DNA from: Eleusine coracana subsp. coracana | Lineage: Eukaryota; Streptophyta; Magnoliopsida; Poales; Poaceae | DNA length: 64,000 nt | Direction: 5' to 3' | Assembly (NCBI GenBank): GCA_032690845.1 | Contig: CM064428.1 | Coordinates: 60,139,575 to 60,203,574, forward strand | Part shown: positions 11,330-21,937 of the stretch, piece by piece | Layout of the letters: each line of letters begins with the position of its first letter | Numbering within the stretch: position 1 is the first letter of the stretch | Position numbers and translations under genes: made by a program | The notes under the pieces: model-generated | Told to the model about the DNA's origin: nothing | Seen by the model: the letters and a program-made list of their open reading frames with translations, nothing else | Database searches by the model: none

Positions 11330-12725
11330 TTATCTTCGAGATGATTCTTTAATTCGGAACATGATGTACTTAGGGAAGTTCTCCCCCTGTTCTAAGCATT
11401 TCTCTAAGTCTTCTCTCATGCCAATACCATACCGACACTTTTCAAGAGTGCAAGACGGTAGTGCCTTTGTGAACATATCTGCAAGATTATCAAAAGATCG
11501 GACATGAGTTACCAAAATTTCTCCCTTCTCTTGCAATTCATACATATGGAAGAATTTAGGTAACACATGCTTTATCCTGTTCGATTTTATGTATCCCGAT
11601 TGTATTTATGCAATACAAGCGTTATTATCTTCATAGATAACTATAGGGGATGGAGTATACGATACTCCACAACTATCCATTATATGTCTTGATATTCTTC
11701 TAAGCCAAGTGCATTCCTTAGCAGTTTCAAATAATACAATGATCTCTGAGTAATTTGTTGATGTAGCAACAATCGTCTGATTTATTGACTTTCATGAAAT
11801 TGTCATTCCACCAAATAAGAACACATATCCAGTCTGCGAGATTAACTTATATAGATCGAATAAGTATCCAGCATCAGTATACCCAACTAAGGTTACTTCT
11901 GCATTCTTCTTAAAAAAATAATATGAAATCTTCAGTTCCTCTTAGATATCTTAATACTTGTTTAATGTCTTTCCAATATCATATAGTTGGTGCCGAGCTG
12001 TATCTAGCAAGTAGATTAACAGCAAAAGCTATATCGGGCCTCGTACCATGTGCAAGGTACATCAATGCTCCAATAGCACTGAGATAGGGATATTGAGGTC
12101 CCAATAATTCCTCACCTTCCTCCTTTGGCCTAAATGGATCTTCCTCTGCATTGAGTGATCTCACAACCATAGGGGATCTGAGTGGGTATGCATCTTTCAT
12201 ATTAAATCTCTCTAATACCTTCTTGGTATAGTTTGATTAATGCAATAATATACCTTCGTGGGTATGCTCAACCTGCAAACCTAAACAATATGCAGTCTTA
12301 CCGAAATCTTTTAATTCAAATTCAGACTTTAAGTAAGAACATGCATCTTCGACATCCTGTGTAGTGTCAATGAAATTCAAATCATCAACATAAACAGAGA
12401 TTATGTAATAACCTTTCTCTGATTTCTTAATGAATACACAAGGATAATCATCATTCTTCAAGAATCCTTTCTCCAATAAAAAGTTACTGAGTTTGTTATA
12501 CCACATTCTTTCAGATTGCTTTAAACCATATAGTGACTTCTGAAGTTTGACACTATACAATTTGCGTTCTTCTTCATTCGAGACTTTGATTCCTTCTAGA
12601 ACTTTTATATAGATTTTTGTATCGAATGTTCCATACAAATATGCATTGACGATATCCATAAGTCGTATTTGCAAATTCATATTCACTACCAACGATATTA
12701 AATACCGCAAAGTAATTTCATCCAT
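11330..12725 (-). pseudogene. Copia RT and RNase H fragments
   Basis: The RT piece at 12237-12725 has QIRLMDIVNAYLYG, KLQKSLYGLKQSERMWYNKL and the catalytic YVDD motif (IISVYVDDLNF). The 11979-12200 piece is the RT connection region (YLSAIGALMYLAHGTRPDIAFAVNLLARYS). The 11330-11566 piece is the C-terminal RNase H tail (VRSFDNLADMFTKALP). Stops and frameshifts separate them. Confidence 0.88.
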
Positions 12726-12841
12726 TATGGGAGAGTAGTTTCTTCGTAGTCAATTCCTGGTCTCTGCGTGAAACCTTGAGCTACGAGTCTCGCCTTGTAT
12801 CTAGTCACTTCATTTTGAGCATTTCTCTTCCTGACAAACAC

Positions 12842-14150
12842 TCATTTGTGATCCACTGGGAAGATTCCTTTTGGTGTAAGCCTTACATTGCCGAACACTT
12901 CTCCTTTCTTTAGCGAGTTCAACTCTGCACAAATTTCTTCTTTCCACTTTGGCCAGTCAGGACGCTTCTTGCATTCCTTCATTGACTTTGGTTCAGATTT
13001 CAAGTCAATCTGTGTTGCAATTATGTTAGCAAAATATAAGTCGACTTTCATTGTCTTTCTATTGTATACTACTCCCGTCTCAACATAATTTGTTGAAACT
13101 TCTTCTATTACTTCATTTTCTTGATCCACATCACTCAGAGATGTGTTTAGATCAGGAATTTCTGGTAACCCATCTTGAATTTCAAGTGTGCGCACATTCT
13201 CACTTGGGATTTCTTCTTCAAGGCTCACCACTTAGTGTGGTGTGCTTTCTATATTCTTCTTTTGAGTAGTTTTCTTTGGCTTATTCTTCGCAGGATGTCT
13301 CCTAGGAGCTTTCTCTTGAACTTGTACTCTAGGCTTCTTTGGTGCCCGTGTAACCGGATCACTCCCCCTCTTCCTAGCATTCGTTGCTTTTGAGGAAGGA
13401 GGCTGGAATTCCATATAGTCATCTTCTTCAAATGGGATGTCTATTCTTTCAGGTGCATTTACAGTCGGTATATAAGACTTCACAATATTTCTTGTATTGG
13501 TGAAAGCTTTTGGCAGTTCATTAGCAACCCTCTGTAGATGGAGGATGTTCTGAACTTCGAGCTCAGTTTCTGTAGTACGAGGATCCAATCCTTTAATTCA
13601 TTTAGTTTCTCATTCTATTTCACGGCATTCGTCTCGAGAGAGATACTTTTCTCCCCCTAATGCCGGGAAATGATCTTCATTAAAGATACAATCAACGAAG
13701 CGAACCGTGTGTAGATCCCCAGTGGATGGCTCTAAATACTTGATTATGGATGCACTTTCATATCCAACGTAAACTCCGAGTTTCCGTTGTGCACCTATTG
13801 CAGTTCGCTGAGGCGGAGGGATAGGGACATACACAGCACATCCAAATCTCCGTAAGTGAGAAACATTTGGTATTGTACCACGCACCATTGCTAAATGGTG
13901 ATTCTTCATGTGTAGCAGATGGCCTCAATTGAATTAATGCTACTGCGTGCAACACTGCATGCCCCCAACAAGAGGTAGGCAGTAAGCAATTCTGCAATAA
14001 TGGCCATGCTACCAACTTGATCCTCTTAATTAATGATTCTGCAAGTCCATTTTGTGTATGCACGTGTGGTACAGAGTGTTCTACTTTGATACCCAAACTC
14101 ATACAATAGGGGTTAAACACCTTAAAGGTAAATTCTACAGCATTATTCAT
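12842..14150 (-). pseudogene. Copia integrase and linker fragments
   Basis: The 13758-14150 piece retains the integrase Glu region (HTQNGLAESLIKRIKLVAWPLL), with the preceding Asp region degraded. The 13610-13909 piece is the integrase C-terminal region (VSHLRRFGCAVYVPIPP, IGAQRKLGVYVGYES). The 12842-13588 pieces are the acidic and basic linker (RAPKKPRVQVQEKAPRRHP) leading into RT. All are in different frames. Confidence 0.8.
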
Positions 14151-14294
14151 CCTGATGGATTGGATTCTGTGATCCGAAAAATTGGTTTTTAATTATATGA
14201 TCTGAGTTATCAATCGTGCAAACGTATGGTTTCTAGTAGACAATAAACATATATGACTCCACTTCGAGGAAGCATCAATCAACACCATAAAGTA

Positions 14295-14996
14295 TCAAAA
14301 AGGTCCTGACATGGGATTAATTGGTCCACATATATCTCCTTGAATTTGTTCAAGGAATGTCATCGATTCTGCTTGAATCTTTAGCTTTGAGGATCGAGTG
14401 ATGAGCTTCCCTTTTGCACATGCAACGCACAAAAAATCTTCTTGATTTGAGAAATCTTTTGTCTTCAAGTTATGACCATTTGAATTCTTCGTGATTCTTT
14501 GCATCATGTTGAGGCCTGGATGACCACGTCTATCGTGCCAAGTTCGATAGGCTTCTTGGTTGCTAAATATGATCTTGAACACAACAAACTCTTTGTGTGG
14601 TTTGACATAAGTGTAGTACATGCTTTCTTTAATGGATGGAAAACTTTCGACGATAGTCTTGTATTCTTCATCTTTCTTGGTCATAATGAGACATTCTTCG
14701 CCTTTATTATTATTGGTTTCTACGTGAAATCCATTTGCACGGATGTCCTTGAAGCTTAACAATGTCCGAGTAGACTCAGGATAAAGTAATGCTTCATGGA
14801 TTACTAGTCGCGTACCATTCGGTAGGACAATTGTGACTCTGCCTGTGCCAATAATCCTAGTGTCATTGCCAATAACAGTAGTTATATCTCCATCATACTT
14901 TCGAAGTGTTTGGAAATAACTAGTGTCCCTTAGAACGGTAGCGGTAGTGCCACTGTCTACGAGACAGAACTCCTCTTGAATAGCCATATACTCCAT
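14295..14996 (-). pseudogene. Copia protease and pre-integrase fragment
   Basis: A 233-codon frame. The protease active-site motif appears as FCLVDSGTTATVLRDTSYF, followed by ITTVIGNDTRIIGTGRVTI and LLYPESTRTLLSFKDI. Then comes the pre-integrase zinc-binding region (TWHDRRGHPGLNMMQRI) and LEQIQGDICGPI at the start of the integrase core. Confidence 0.85.
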
Positions 14997-15119
14997 GTTC
15001 TGTAATTAATAATATAATGTATAATCAACAGAAATAATAATATAAACAATTTTCACACCAATATGATATATTAATGAGAAAATGTTTTCTCTTCATGAGA
15101 TTACATAAATAAACCACTA

Positions 15120-16248
15120 CTAAAAACTTAATGCACCCTTATTACTATTGCTTAATTCTAATAGAGAACTCTTGATTCTAAGTAGTCTACGAGACCAGTG
15201 TGAATCTCCATGCAAATCCTCCTCATTCTCTGCCATGAGATCGTCATCCAATTCAACATCAGAGGTCTTGCTTGGTTCTCCATGACCTTGAGCTTTGTCT
15301 AATGTACCAGAATCCATCTTTGTGATGTCTTCTTTGACTTGTGGAGCTTCAACATAGTTGGCTTCATGCTCCGCAAGCTTCTTCCTGAGTTCTTGGTACA
15401 TGTCGACAACGTGCTTAGGTGTGCGATAAATTTTAGACCAATGTCCATTCATGTCACATCTGTAACATTTCTAGTCCTGTTTTCCATATTCTCCCTCTGA
15501 AGACGTCTTCTTTGACTTTCCTTTATAGTTCTTCTTGAATTTGTTAGGGTTGTTTTGCGCCTTCGGTGGTGCCTTTGGAGCTCCTTTACCCTTGTTGTTA
15601 TTTTTCTTGAATGACGTGGCATTTGCTTCTTACGGTGCCATGGAGCCAGTAAGACGAGACAAATGATTCTGCTTGATCAATTCGTTCTCCCCCTGATCTT
15701 GTTGCAATGCATTGCTCAGGACGACATAAGAGTCATATTTATCCTTCTTGTACTAGCGGCTCATATGGATAAGCTTAGGATGAAAGGTGGAAAGAGTCTT
15801 GTGGATGAGATCGGGATCTTTAATATCTTTACCACATAGCTTCATGCGTGACACAATACCATAAAGCTTGATATTGTATTCCTCAATAGTCTTGTAGTCT
15901 TGGAAGCGTAGGTTTTGCCATTCGCGCTCCACTTTGAAAATAAGACTGCTTTAATTTGCTCAAAGCGATTACGTAGTGAGTCCCACAAGACTTTCGGGTT
16001 CCTTTTGGTCATGTACTCATTTTTCAATGTAGTACATAAATGATGCCTCAGGAAATATAGGAACTGAGCTTGCTCCACGCTGTTGCAGCAGGTTCTCCAT
16101 TTTTAAGCATAATTCTCTTTAAGAGATTTTTGCCACTAAAGAGAATTTCAGCATCAAGAGCCCATGACAGATAGTTACTTCCATGGGGGGTAAGCACATC
16201 GAATTCTCTCTTCACAAGATCAGACATCTGCATGATATCATGGTGCAA
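15120..16248 (-). pseudogene. Copia gag fragments with zinc knuckle
   Basis: The 16048-16248 frame is the gag N-terminus (LVKREFDVLTPHGSNYLSWALDAEILF). The 15842-16078 frame continues it (EYMTKRNPKVLWDSLRNRFEQIK). Near 15440-15480 a nucleocapsid knuckle of the form CYRCDMNGHWSK is visible. Frames are interrupted between 15450 and 15840. Confidence 0.8.
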
Positions 16249-16260
16249 AAATTACTTCAT

Positions 16261-17850
16261 GTATATGCAAGTAATATTTACAAGTAATAGGGGGCATAAG
16301 TAAAGTGGTATAACAAAAACTATATGTTTAAGTTATTTTTATTGGTATTTCTACATAAAAATAACCAATAAACCATAAAAACGGAATAATATAAGAACTC
16401 TAGTCCATCATGATATAATTCTAGAAAAATCCGGGATGTTATATGCAAAATAACATATTCTCGTGAAATTTTTATTTTTTTTCTATGATTTTTTAGTAAT
16501 TTTCATAATTTCCAGGGGTCTTGCTATAAAATATGAACTCCAGATTTATTTCTAAAAATATTAGGAGCGCTTCTTCATAAAAAATTCCAACAACTACAGG
16601 GGCTATTTTACAAATTTTTAGATATTTTTTTTGATCAAGCTTCAAATGGGCCAAAACTCGGCTCATAAATTAGATCCAACCTGTTTTTTTAGATGGTATA
16701 AATAGGATTGAAAACCTAATTTTGTCCACTCTCTCCCTCACTTTCTGCTCCCAGCCGCCACTCTTACTTTCCCTCTCTTCTTCCCCACCCGGCTGCCACT
16801 TTTTTTCTTCCCCTCCCTTTCCTCTTTCTTCCACCGACTAGGCAAGCTCAGCTCGCGTGCGCGGGTAATCGCTCGCCGCTCAGGCCTGGCTTCGCGCCCG
16901 AGGCAAAGGCCAGCGTGCGCACTCGCATCTGGAGGAGTACCTGGTTTTCTTGCGACTTTCCGTTGCCAGTAAGCAGGATAGTACTTCTGAGGTTCTCCTG
17001 CTTCTAAGGTTTATCACAGTTTTCAGATATTTTAGCTTTACGAATTTAGTTGATAGTATTGATTATGGATGAAAGCAGAAACGATTGGAAGAAGGTTAAA
17101 AAAATTTTGCTTTCATATTTTTTTCTGAAAGCGAAATTGATAATGATCTTAACAAAAATGAATATTATGTAGGTATTCAGGTGAAGTCAAAAATGATATT
17201 ATTACAAGTAAAACAGATGATATCAATCAGAAATTGATATTAATAATAAAAAAATATGAATCATGAAGCATAGCAACGATAATACAAATATTTTAATAAT
17301 TAAGTACATATGGTATGAAAAAACTTTTATACGACAAGTACTAACATAATTGTGCATTGAAAGATAAATTGAAAATGAGTTGTTGTAATGGTTTATAACC
17401 GATTCTAGAACTTCAATCTTTCCTTCATTGCCGTGTGCACATGTATGAAAAATTGGATCTACAAAAACTGGAAACGATTGAAAAACTTCAAAATTGTTTT
17501 TACTATCACTTTCTTAAATTACTACTATTTTTGCTTCCACTTCTTTGAAATATCATTTTCGTGTGTTGCGGCCGATAAAACGTAAAAACGAGCATCCGTA
17601 GACCGATAATTACCACTTTTGCTTTTTACGCCTAATATTAATGAAAAAAATCAAATGTCTCTCAACTAGATTTCCCTTTAAGTTACCAAAAAACTCGACA
17701 ACATAGCATAGGCATAACCGTGTAAATTCCAAAAACACTGAGCCTATTTGTAGCTAACTCCTTCACAAAAATATCACATCATCAAATTCTTATGCCTCTT
17801 GGTAAACCAATACCAGAACAGAGACAAAAGAAAGGAACACACATCCCATG
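16261..17850. other. AT-rich spacer; possible LTR-like promoter remnant
   Basis: No gene seen. Around 16690-16705 a TATA-like ATGGTATAAATAGG is followed by a pyrimidine-rich leader (CTCTCTCCCTCACTTTCTGC) and a GC-rich 16800-16980 stretch. That layout resembles the LTR or leader of an unidentified plus-strand retroelement. I could not find a primer site or partner repeat, so no element is called. Confidence 0.35.
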
Positions 17851-17892
17851 AGAGTCCTCTAAAATTATCTAATTTTATTCTTGTGCTAGCAG

Positions 17893-19989
17893 TCAAATGG
17901 ATCCCTCAAAAGTGTGGTACTCTGTTTCAGCAGGTGAATCCTCACAACGGGAGCCCTCTCCTGACAATTCAACAAAAGCTCGCTCTTCCAGTGAAGGAAC
18001 TTCATAACGATTGTCCACTTCCGGACCAAAGATAGGCAGCTCGGCCTCTTCACGGCGCAGGACATCCATGGCTTGGGCAATCGATGGACGCTGACTCTGA
18101 TCGCGATGCGCGCACCAAAGGCCTGTAACGAGCACGCGGTTCATCTGGTGCTCGTGGAACTCGCCGTCCAACCGCCGGTCCGCCACTTCAAGAATCGAGT
18201 TCTGCTGGTACATGTAGCGGACCCAATTCAGGAGATGCACCGAGGCGCCGTTCGATAGCACTGCCTTTGATGACAGTCGCCTGCCGCAGGCAATCTCGAG
18301 CAATAAAATGCCAAAGCTATAGACATCGGACTTGGCGCTCCGCCTCCGGTTGTTCACGAGCTCTGGATCGATGTACCCGATTGTCCCTGCCACGACCTGT
18401 GTGGTTTGTGAGTCGGCTCCATGTTCGAGTAGCCTCGCTAAGCCAAAGTCTCCAACCTTGGCCTGAAAGGACGAGTTGAGCATGATGTTTGCAGGCTTGA
18501 TGTCCCCATGGACGACACACTGCTCGCACTCCGTGTGGAGGTACAGCATGGCAGAACCCACACCAAGGGCAATGTTGTACCTGTGGCAAGCATTCATTCA
18601 CGACAAACTTTTATGAAATTGGGTCTTAAACAATGGGAAATAAACTGTAAATGTGAAAGGATTGAAAGATTTTTTTGTAAGTATTCGATACCTCTCGGAC
18701 CAGGATAGTATCCTCCAAGGATTATCATACAGGTGCTTGTCGAGGCTTCCGTTGGACATAAACTCGTAAACAAGCGAAAGGTCTTTGGGACCATCACACC
18801 AGCCGAGCAGCTGGACGATGTTCCGGTGCCTCAACCTCGACATGACCTTCACCTCAGATTCAAACTCCTTCACTCCCTGCACGGAGGATTCTTGAGACAG
18901 TACCTTGATAGCCACATGACAGTCTTTGTCGGGCAGGTAGCCCTGGTACACCGAGCCGAAGCCTCCTCGGCCAATCTTCCCCTGCTCGGAGAATCCGTGG
19001 GTCGCTGCCGCAAGCTCACAGTGGCGGTACCGCCTAGGTCCAGAAGGGCACAGTCCAGCATGACGGATGTGTCTTCCATTTTCCAACATCTTACGCCTGC
19101 AACGAAACAGAAGGCCTGCAACGGTGCAAATAAGGGCAAGAAAAGCCACACCGATGGCGATTGCCGCAGCTGAAATTGCATGCTCCTTCTTGCAACCCAA
19201 CACCTGTTTCTGTTTCTGTTGATCATGACCATGGAGGTTTGTACCGTGCCCACCTAGCAACTTTCTAGGCTGAGCAGCTCTGACGCTCTCCATGTAGGTG
19301 GATATTTTCCTCATGTATCTCCGGCCATCTTGAAAGAAACTTTCGATGAAGGAGCCATTGTCGTCTGCTCTGCATAACACAACACCATACAAAGTAGGTG
19401 CTTCATCTTCAAGATGTTGGTTGCTTTTCCTATCCTCGATTTCGATGATGGGAGGAGACAACAAGCTACTGTTACTAAGACTATACAGACCAACATCGAG
19501 TGACAAATCTGAAGAAAACGGATAAGAGAGAACCGGGTCCTCCCTCGCCTGAGGTACGCCGTACGTCCCCTGTTCCAGTGGAACCGAAGTCCAGGGTGCC
19601 GTGCGATTCGCATCCCTTTTGCTTCCAGGATGGTGCACCAACTGATCTCCTGGCCGGCCTGGGAGAGAGACCAGCAGCAACAGGAAAACGGACGGATCGG
19701 TGGTGTTGGCGATGCCGAAATGGCCGCTGCAAAGGTCCATCTGCGGAAGCCAAGCGTGGTTCCCGGCGGACGAGCCGGAGCGACGGTCGTTGTCGTGTGG
19801 CTCGTCGCCGGTGTGATCAACGATCTCTGGGTGGCGCGCCATGGGCGCCCAAGTTTCTGGTGCAGAAATCGCGTTCAGAATCAGTGGGATAATGAGTATC
19901 GTAGTTGGAGGGGGCAAAGGTTGCATCACGTCAGGAATAGTGTTGAACAGGACGAAGAGAATGAGAGAGGAGTTGAGGAAATGAAACAA
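17893..19989 (-). CDS. Lectin-receptor-kinase-like protein, copy 2 (intact, 661 aa)
   Basis: Two exons, 19989-18692 and 18580-17893, flank a 111-bp GT-AG intron. The spliced frame is 1986 nt including the stop. Residues 1-27 look like a signal peptide. Residues 28-270 form an ectodomain with two NxS/T sites near 95 and 128 in which I cannot confirm a lectin fold. Residues 271-296 are a membrane span. The kinase domain starts near 330: glycine loop GRGGFGSVYQG (340-350), Lys362 in VAIK, non-RD loop HGDIKPANIM (457-466), DFG (477-479), GTIGYIDPEL. The kinase is closest in style to plant L-type lectin receptor kinases, which sense extracellular ligands at the plasma membrane. It is the only intact member of the local cluster of three. 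The missing classical legume-lectin signature is the main uncertainty. Confidence 0.85.
18581..18691 (-). other. Intron of kinase copy 2
   Basis: 111 bp. The minus-strand donor is GAGAG/GTATCG and the acceptor TTGCCACAG/GTACAAC. It splits an Arg codon just before the YNIALGVGSA segment. Copy 1 has an intron at the same place and copy 3 lacks it. Confidence 0.88.
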
Positions 19990-20242
19990 CTAAGGTATGA
20001 GCAGCCGGGCAGACTTAGCAGTTTTATGTGCGTTCTTGAAAGTGAAGGACGAAGGTACCTAGAAAGAGCTGGGCTCCGACCGAGTCTCCTCTCATTTCGC
20101 TTCGCACAAAAAATAGCCAAATTTCGTTTGTCACCCTTCCGGGTTTGCGGAAAACCATTGCATATAGATTCTGTTAGTCAAGTGTTCCGACAAATTGACA
20201 CGTTATTCCTTTTGAAATGACAGCGATCTCTCCGTTTTATTA

Positions 20243-21171
20243 GAGCATCTCCAATGAATATAGTTAAATTGGGCTCTTAAATTCTATTTTATAAGCTCAC
20301 TTGTAAAATTTGAGAAACTAATTTTACTCCTAACTCCAGTGAAACATGTATATAGGCTCCTATTTAACAGTAGGACCCGCTGTGAGAGGAAAAAAAAACA
20401 AAACTCCTTCTCCGCAAGGGCCGCTACTCATGATGTGCTCCGCCTCGATGCTGCCTCTGATCCGGCCCGCTGCAATCCCCGCCTAGCGGCCATGTTGTCG
20501 GGGTGTCGTCGATCTACTCCCTGCCCTCGCTCTGCTGCGCGCCTGCACCAGCTGCTCCAATGTCGGCGCCCGCGCCCAAACACGAGGGAGAAGCGGGTGC
20601 TTCATGGGTGGTTGGGTCGAGCAGCAACGGCCAGGCTCGCAGGGCGCCGGCGCCTCTATCTTTCCCCGCCAGTCGAGCTCCTATACACGATGATGCCTGG
20701 TTGTTCGAAGAAGGGGTGGGCTACAAGCAACGGTGGCCTCCGTCGAGCCCCCCACCCCCCCACCCCCCGACTGCGCACCTCCGCCACCTCCCCGGGCTGC
20801 GCATCTCCTGCCGCGCCCGCCCATCTCCGAGTCGGCGCCGCCGCGCCCACGCCTGGCCGCGTCTTCTTTCTTGTGCCGACAACTAGGCTCGTCGCCGGAA
20901 GGGAGGGAGGCAAGGGGTCCGGCGTCGAGTGCTAGAGAGAGGAAGAAGAGAGAGAAAGGGAGGAGAAGAGAGGGAAAAAAGAAAAATAAGAAAAAAAGAT
21001 ATGGACCCATGTTTAGGAGGAAGGATACTATTTCTAAAGACCTGGGATCAAATTTTGGGAGAGCATGAAAAATGAGAGCCTATTTAGAAGCACCACTGAA
21101 GTGAGGTTTTTTTGTTAGACTCCTAAATTTTAGAGTAGAGACCTATTTAGGAGCCTCTATTAGAGATGTTC
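20243..21171. mobile_element. Tourist/PIF-Harbinger-like nonautonomous element with GC-rich core
   Basis: Left end GAGCATCTCCAAT and right end (reverse complement) GAACATCTCTAAT agree at 11 of 13 bases. Both sides are flanked by TTA (20240-20242 and 21172-21174), the PIF/Harbinger target. At 929 bp it is long for a MITE. Its 20430-20930 core is strongly GC-rich and open in several frames, unlike the AT-rich flanks, so it may be captured host sequence. No transposase is visible. Confidence 0.7.
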
Positions 21172-21275
21172 TTAGGAAGTAACCCAGCTTGTACAGTCTG
21201 GTCGTTATAGTATTCAGATATTCTAACGCTCAGCTAGCTGGTCCTGCTAGGTAAAAGAAATGGCAGGAACACTAG

Positions 21276-21827
21276 AGGTGTGTTTGATTGTGTTGTAGCT
21301 ATGAAAAAAATAGTTGTAGGTCGTGACTTATAAAGAAAAAAAAATTATTGTAGGATGTGAGCTGTGAAAAAATTGAAAGTCGTTTGATGAAAGAACTCTA
21401 CTTTTTAAAAACTGACTAGCAGACTCTACATGTCATTCACAGATCACACCACTTAACTCTCTCTCACACACACATCGACAAGCGGATCCCACTCATCAGC
21501 ATCATCTCCTTCGTCACAAACGTACAGATCGACAGGAGCACTGGAGGGGCGCCGTGATGGGGGAGGAGGAGCCACTGCTAGGAGAGGTGGAGGAGAGGGG
21601 TGCTGGCCATTGGGGGAGGGGAGGAGGAGGACGGGTGCCTACAGTGAGTAATTTCTTCAATCTTGTGAATGGCGAAGTCTAAAAAACACCTCCCCACCTA
21701 TGTTCAGAAATAAACTAGATAAAAACTACTTTTGACTGTGACTTTTGTTCAAAGTTAACCCTTTTGATTGAGCTTTTGATTTTATGTAAAAGTCAAAGTC
21801 AAAAAAAAAACTAACCAAACACACCCT
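21276..21827. mobile_element. hAT-like MITE
   Basis: Left end AGGTGTGTTTGATTG and right end AACCAAACACACCCT are inverted repeats of the abundant grass hAT MITE type (GGTGTGTTTGGTT). The flanking 8-mers AACACTAG and AAACTTAG may be a decayed 8-bp target duplication. The interior has no coding potential. The element lies just downstream of kinase copy 3. Confidence 0.65.
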
Positions 21828-21937
21828 AAACTTAGTCTAGGGTCAGTCCTGTGTATATATTGAAAATAAAATTTATTCGAAGGCAACAACATTGGAGGTC
21901 ATAATCCCTGAGTTGCGAAAAAAAAAAACGTGTCGCT

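Larger units (their letters stand above)
10861..16260 (-). mobile_element. Second Ty1/copia retrotransposon, decayed, no 5' LTR found
   Basis: On the minus strand: gag with zinc knuckle, protease, integrase, RT and RNase H, then a polypurine tract and a short 3' LTR. The order again marks Ty1/copia. Frames are broken many times. The 5' LTR expected beyond gag (above about 16250) is not recognisable as a repeat of 10861-11103, so the element is probably 5'-truncated. Its 3' LTR lies directly against the 5' side of kinase copy 1. Confidence 0.85.

Noticed and set aside
20339..20935. 198-codon plus-strand frame
   Set aside because: Lies in the GC-rich core of a nonautonomous transposon, and several frames are open by composition. 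Reported as possible captured DNA, not a gene.
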